From: Clostridium aciditolerans
GTDB taxonomy: Bacteria; Bacillota; Clostridia; Clostridiales; Clostridiaceae
Length of the DNA: 64,000 nt
Direction of reading: 5' to 3'
NCBI RefSeq assembly: GCF_016316925.1
Contig: NZ_JAEEGB010000004.1
Span: 159,119 to 223,118, forward strand
Each line of letters begins with the position of its first letter. The first letter of the stretch is position 1. The translations under genes were made by a program, and so were the position numbers. Positions 63,889 to 64,000 of this stretch are shown in pieces. The notes beneath the pieces were generated by a model. The model had not been told where the DNA came from, did no database searches, and saw only the letters and a program-made list of their open reading frames with translations.

Positions 63889-64000
63889 ATATAATCTTTA
63901 CCTTTCTGTATTGTATTTCATCAATCACTTATACACAAGTATAACAAAAAATGAAATAATGGTAAATAATTCTTTAGCATTCTATAACCAACTTGTTAAT

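Noticed and set aside
1-64000. CRISPR arrays, tRNA and rRNA genes, intact transposases or integrases
   Set aside because: No regularly spaced direct repeats, no tRNA cloverleaf or rRNA sequence and no transposase motifs were recognised on either strand.

Overview
The base composition (about 30% GC), the codon use, the strong purine-rich ribosome sites and the gene content (complete butyryl-CoA operon with bifurcating Bcd/Etf, SpoVB-type flippases, [FeFe]-hydrogenase-like proteins, hemerythrin and rubrerythrin-like oxygen protection) point to an anaerobic, spore-forming, butyrate-producing Clostridium (sensu stricto). Species cannot be fixed from the window.

Layout. 1-2.2 kb: 3'-truncated GAF-PAS-GGDEF-EAL protein. 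2.6-9.1 kb: thl-crt-bcd-etfB-etfA-hbd on the minus strand, with a ~580 bp inverted-repeat element between etfA and hbd. Upstream of thl are both a sigma-A-like promoter and a sigma-54 (-24/-12) promoter, and the next gene upstream (9.6-11.0 kb) is a sigma-54 enhancer-binding protein, so the operon and its regulator sit together. 11.4-16.6 kb: a clearly GC-richer island on the plus strand (small HTH protein, response regulator, histidine kinase, ABC ATPase, FtsX-type permease), probably a horizontally acquired peptide-sensing/detoxification module. 16.9-29 kb: mainly minus-strand housekeeping and signalling genes (GDPD, LuxR-HTH/DUF2087 regulator, GGDEF protein, Tyr phosphatase, two MerR-TipAS regulators, SelO, rhodanese under a CsoR/CstR-type operator, XRE-TPR regulator, hemerythrin, rubrerythrin-like protein). 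29-37.3 kb: secreted SH3b/NlpC-like protein, two SpoVB/MurJ-type flippases, MtaA-like methyltransferase, TauE/SafE exporter, RluA-type pseudouridine synthase.

37.5-49.5 kb is the most unusual part: a minus-strand array of RHS toxin tips and immunity genes. No complete RHS gene is present. I count five toxin-tip cassettes each followed by its own immunity gene, four immunity-like genes without a toxin, two halves of degenerate group II intron(s), a palindromic mini-element and duplicated spacer DNA. Three cassettes share nearly the same RHS core and switch to unrelated toxin sequence just after the NPVN...D..G junction, the pattern expected for orphan C-terminal modules that recombine onto a full-length RHS protein. 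Several tips are broken (frameshift, stop codons, missing 5' part) while their immunity genes stay open.

49.5-64 kb: M20 amidohydrolase, FtsA-like ATPase, duplicated-domain lipoprotein, CGGC protein, an acetyltransferase preceded by a 13-residue leader peptide and terminator (candidate attenuator), OsmC protein, a second UppS-like prenyltransferase, a soluble chemoreceptor fused to a [FeFe]-hydrogenase-like domain, a secreted SGNH hydrolase and several small surface or hypothetical proteins. I found no tRNA, rRNA, CRISPR array or intact transposase.
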